Positions 5,463 through 7,059 of a DNA stretch of 7,059 bases are shown here, piece after piece (positions within the stretch are counted from its first letter, which is position 1; every line of letters starts with the position of its first letter). The notes under the pieces were generated by a model that saw nothing but the letters and a program-made list of their open reading frames with translations, searched no databases and was not told where the DNA came from. Source of the DNA: an uncultured Oscillospiraceae bacterium (GTDB lineage Bacteria > Bacillota > Clostridia > Oscillospirales > Oscillospiraceae); NCBI GenBank assembly GCA_934567115.1, contig CAKTJA010000068.1, forward strand, positions 1-7,059. The letters run 5' to 3'. The position numbers and the translations under genes were made by a program.

Positions 5463-6395
5463 CTACAGCGCGAGCATCAGCAGCGGGATCGTCACAAAGC
5501 AGGCCAGCGTGCTCAGCGCCGCGCCCTGTGCGGCGAACTGCTCGTCCGCGCCGTACTCCGCTGCGGCGACCACGGTCTGCGTTACGACCGGCATCGCCGC
5601 CTCGACGGCGAGCACGCTGCGGGCAAGCCCCGTCACGCCGAAGACCGCGCACAGCAGAAGGGAAAGCCCCGGCGCAAGCAGGAACCGAAAGACCAGCATT
5701 ACGCTGAGGTCCCGGTCGAGCCGCAGCCCGCGCAGCCCGATCTCGTGGATGATGTACCCTGTGAGCAGCAGCGCCAGCGGGGTGACGAGATTGTTCATGT
5801 ACCGGCAGTAGGACGCCGCAAGCGCGGGCAGACGGATGTCCGCCAGAACGAGGGCGAGACCGAGAAATACGCTGATGACGGTGGGCGTGCGGAGGAATTT
5901 GAGCAGCATTTTCCGATTCAGGCCGCCGCTCTCGCCCGACCAGCGCACCAGCGAGATGCCCACGAGCTGGACAAAGCTCGTGTTGACGAGATAGTAGAGC
6001 ATGACATAGGGAACGCAGACCTCGCCGAACAGCTCGCTGCACATGGCGAGCCCGACGAAGATCGCGTTGGACAGGGAGCACATCATCATGAAAACGCCCA
6101 GCCTGCGCCTCGGCATTTTAAGAAGCCGTCCGACAAGAAGGGACAGCGAAAAGGATACGACGTTGCAGAGCAGCGGGACCAGCAGCACAAGAGCGGACTG
6201 CGCAAGCAGCCCGCGCGTGAGATTTTCACTCAAACCGTAGACGCACATGCAGGGGATCGCGACCGTCATCAGAAAGCGGCTGATGAAAGCCTTGACCTGC
6301 GGCCCCATCCGACCGCCTTGCGCGCAGAAATACCCCGTCGCCGTAAGCAGCAGGATCATGGTGACCGAGGAGACGGCATGCAGAAAGCCCTCCAT
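5463..6395 (-). CDS. AEC (auxin efflux carrier) family permease
   Basis: The chosen start gives 310 residues, the normal length for bacterial AEC transporters. About ten hydrophobic segments lie in two halves joined by a short polar loop around 150-165. Family-like landmarks: IPCMCVYG (47-54), a broken helix in the first half; CSLSNAIFVGLAM (106-118); RTPTVISVFLGLAL (169-182); NNLVTPLALLLTG (201-213); and EAAMPVVTQTVVAAAEYGAD (265-284), the matching C-terminal element with the conserved small/polar broken-helix residues. AEC proteins carry small organic anions such as malate or malonate, or other solutes, across the membrane; the substrate cannot be read from the sequence. The start MEGFLHAV follows GGAGGTG by a suitable gap. 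A longer reading frame to 6593 exists, but its first 66 residues run back across this ribosome binding site and the promoter. The gene has its own promoter and is transcribed singly. Confidence 0.9.
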   Translation of the reverse strand: MEGFLHAVSSVTMILLLTATGYFCAQGGRMGPQVKAFISRFLMTVAIPCMCVYGLSENLTRGLLAQSALVLLVPLLCNVVSFSLSLLVGRLLKMPRRRLGVFMMMCSLSNAIFVGLAMCSELFGEVCVPYVMLYYLVNTSFVQLVGISLVRWSGESGGLNRKMLLKFLRTPTVISVFLGLALVLADIRLPALAASYCRYMNNLVTPLALLLTGYIIHEIGLRGLRLDRDLSVMLVFRFLLAPGLSLLLCAVFGVTGLARSVLAVEAAMPVVTQTVVAAAEYGADEQFAAQGAALSTLACFVTIPLLMLAL

Positions 6396-6401
6396 AAAAA
6401 A

Positions 6402-6408
6402 CACCTCC
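6402..6408 (-). promoter_or_regulatory. Ribosome binding site fixing the permease start
   Basis: On the minus strand GGAGGTG (6402-6408) lies six to eight bases before the ATG at 6395. It is a near-perfect Shine-Dalgarno sequence and rules out the longer frame that starts at 6593. A 6-bp hairpin (6425-6430 with 6436-6441) lies just upstream in the same leader. Confidence 0.85.
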
Positions 6409-6450
6409 GTCCGCAGCGGGACCGGGCGGGCGCGCCCCGCCGACACGCTG

Positions 6451-6478
6451 AGTATACCATTTCGCTCGAAAAAAGCAA
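6451..6478 (-). promoter_or_regulatory. Sigma-70-type promoter for the AEC permease
   Basis: On the minus strand: -35 TTGCTT (6473-6478), a 16-base spacer (6457-6472), and -10 TATACT (6451-6456) preceded by TGG, an extended -10. Both hexamers are identical to those of the RocB-like gene's promoter. The leader is about 50 nt. Confidence 0.8.
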
Positions 6479-6497
6479 GTCCGGGGCGGAAAAGAAG

Positions 6498-6526
6498 TTG
6501 AAATAAACCGGGAGATGCGCTATGAT
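6498..6526 (+). promoter_or_regulatory. Sigma-70-type promoter for the nucleotidyltransferase
   Basis: -35 TTGAAA (6498-6503), a 17-base spacer (6504-6520) and -10 TATGAT (6521-6526). The start would be near 6533, giving a short leader of about 26 nt. Its -35 box is only 19 bases from the -35 box of the divergent permease promoter. Confidence 0.75.
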
Positions 6527-6558
6527 ATGGGCAGACTGACATGCGAGGAGGAGCAGCG

Positions 6559-7059
6559 ATGAAAGCGGCACTGGTCATTATGGCGGCGGGCATGGGCTCG
6601 CGCTACGGCGGGAGCAAGCAGGTGGACGGGATCGGCCCCGGCGGCGAGATCCTGATGGAGTATTCCGTTTACGACGCTGTGCGCGCGGGCTTTACGAAGG
6701 TGGTGTTCATCATCAAGCCCGAGATGCGCGAGCAGATGGAAAGCCTCTGCGGCCGTCGGATCGCGAACATGACGGCGGCGGACGGCGGCAGGGTCGAGGT
6801 GTGCTACGCCGCGCAGGATTTTGAAAGCGTTCCGAAGTTTTACTCCATTCCGAAGGAACGCACGAAGCCCTTTGGCACGGCACACGCGGTGCTTTGCGCG
6901 CGGGACTTTCTCAGCGAACCGTTTGTCGTCATCAACGCCGACGATTACTATGGAGCGGACGCGTTCCGCGCGATCTATGAGGAACTTGGCCGGCTGAAGA
7001 GCGAGGGCGAGGCGGCGATGGTCGGCTACCGGCTGGATAAGACCGTCAGCGAGCACGGC
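6559..7059 (+). CDS. Sugar-phosphate-type nucleotidyltransferase, 3'-truncated
   Basis: ATG 6559 follows AGGAGG (6546-6551) by seven bases, and the frame stays open for 167 codons to the window edge. The N-terminus MKAALVIMAAGMGSRYGGSK (1-20) is the nucleotide-binding signature of the NTP_transferase superfamily, although the usual GxGTRL core reads GMGSRY here. GPGGEILMEYSVYDAVRAGF (26-45) takes the place of the K-P-L-L-x-I-P segment. PFGTAHAV (104-111) is the second base-binding loop and NADDYYG (126-132) carries the metal-binding Asp pair. Family enzymes join a sugar phosphate or similar phosphate to NTP, releasing pyrophosphate, in the cytoplasm. The GPGGE variant belongs to a branch about 300 residues long whose members I cannot tie to one substrate. 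The rest of the gene lies outside the window. It has its own promoter, so it is not part of the 2347-5380 operon, although a nucleotide-sugar role would suit a surface glycan theme. Confidence 0.88.
   Translation, partial: MKAALVIMAAGMGSRYGGSKQVDGIGPGGEILMEYSVYDAVRAGFTKVVFIIKPEMREQMESLCGRRIANMTAADGGRVEVCYAAQDFESVPKFYSIPKERTKPFGTAHAVLCARDFLSEPFVVINADDYYGADAFRAIYEELGRLKSEGEAAMVGYRLDKTVSEHG

Noticed and set aside
5418..6506. 362-codon open frame on the plus strand
   Set aside because: It is antisense to the AEC permease, is very rich in Arg, Gln, His and Asp with no domain, and begins inside a terminator stem-loop.
6396..6593. 66-residue N-terminal extension of the AEC permease
   Set aside because: The extension would cover the permease's own ribosome binding site and promoter plus the start of the divergent gene, and AEC proteins normally begin where the 6395 start puts them.
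6520..7056. 178-codon open frame on the minus strand
   Set aside because: It is antisense to the nucleotidyltransferase, whose start, ribosome binding site and NTP-binding motif are clear.
1..7059. CRISPR array, rRNA or complete mobile element
   Set aside because: No regularly spaced repeats, no rRNA-like blocks, and no transposase, integrase or terminal repeats were seen on either strand.

Overview
The window is GC-rich DNA with dense short-spaced genes, strong AGGAGG-type ribosome binding sites, extended -10 promoters and stem-loop terminators flanked by A/T tracts. Together with gene families typical of Firmicutes (a RocB-type M20 peptidase, a GT-C-like GDDW/NGR membrane protein), this suggests a high-GC clostridial bacterium, for instance a gut Oscillospirales-like lineage. 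That placement is inferred from style and family content only, because the window has no rRNA or other marker gene.

Layout, left to right. Positions 1-82 hold the last codons of a plus-strand gene. An AT-rich non-coding patch follows (83-231), then a perfect 18-bp bidirectional terminator (232-272). A minus-strand RocB-like M20 metallopeptidase gene occupies 279-1955; its promoter (2089-2117) lies about 130 nt upstream, and the leader between them can fold. From 2211 a divergent plus-strand promoter drives a four-gene operon: a polytopic DUF6056/GT-C-like membrane protein (2347-3804), a UbiA-family enzyme of the decaprenyl-phosphate phosphoribosyltransferase type (3845-4696), and two four-helix ArnE/ArnF-like small transporters (4686-5054 and 5051-5380), the last three genes overlapping or touching. 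A second bidirectional terminator (5399-5440) separates this operon from a convergent minus-strand AEC-family permease gene (5463-6395). That gene's promoter sits back to back with the promoter of a plus-strand sugar-phosphate-type nucleotidyltransferase (6559-7059, running off the right edge).

The most coherent unit is the operon at 2211-5440. By analogy with two known systems (mycobacterial decaprenyl-phosphoryl-ribose/arabinose synthesis, and the ArnE/ArnF flippase plus ArnT transferase for aminoarabinose), it reads as a compact pathway. The UbiA enzyme would make a polyprenyl-phosphate-linked phosphoribose, the paired small transporters would flip the lipid-linked sugar, and the GT-C-like protein would transfer it to an acceptor outside the membrane. 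Family assignments come from visible motifs; the pathway is inference. The peptidase, the AEC permease and the nucleotidyltransferase are separate transcription units with no proven link to it.
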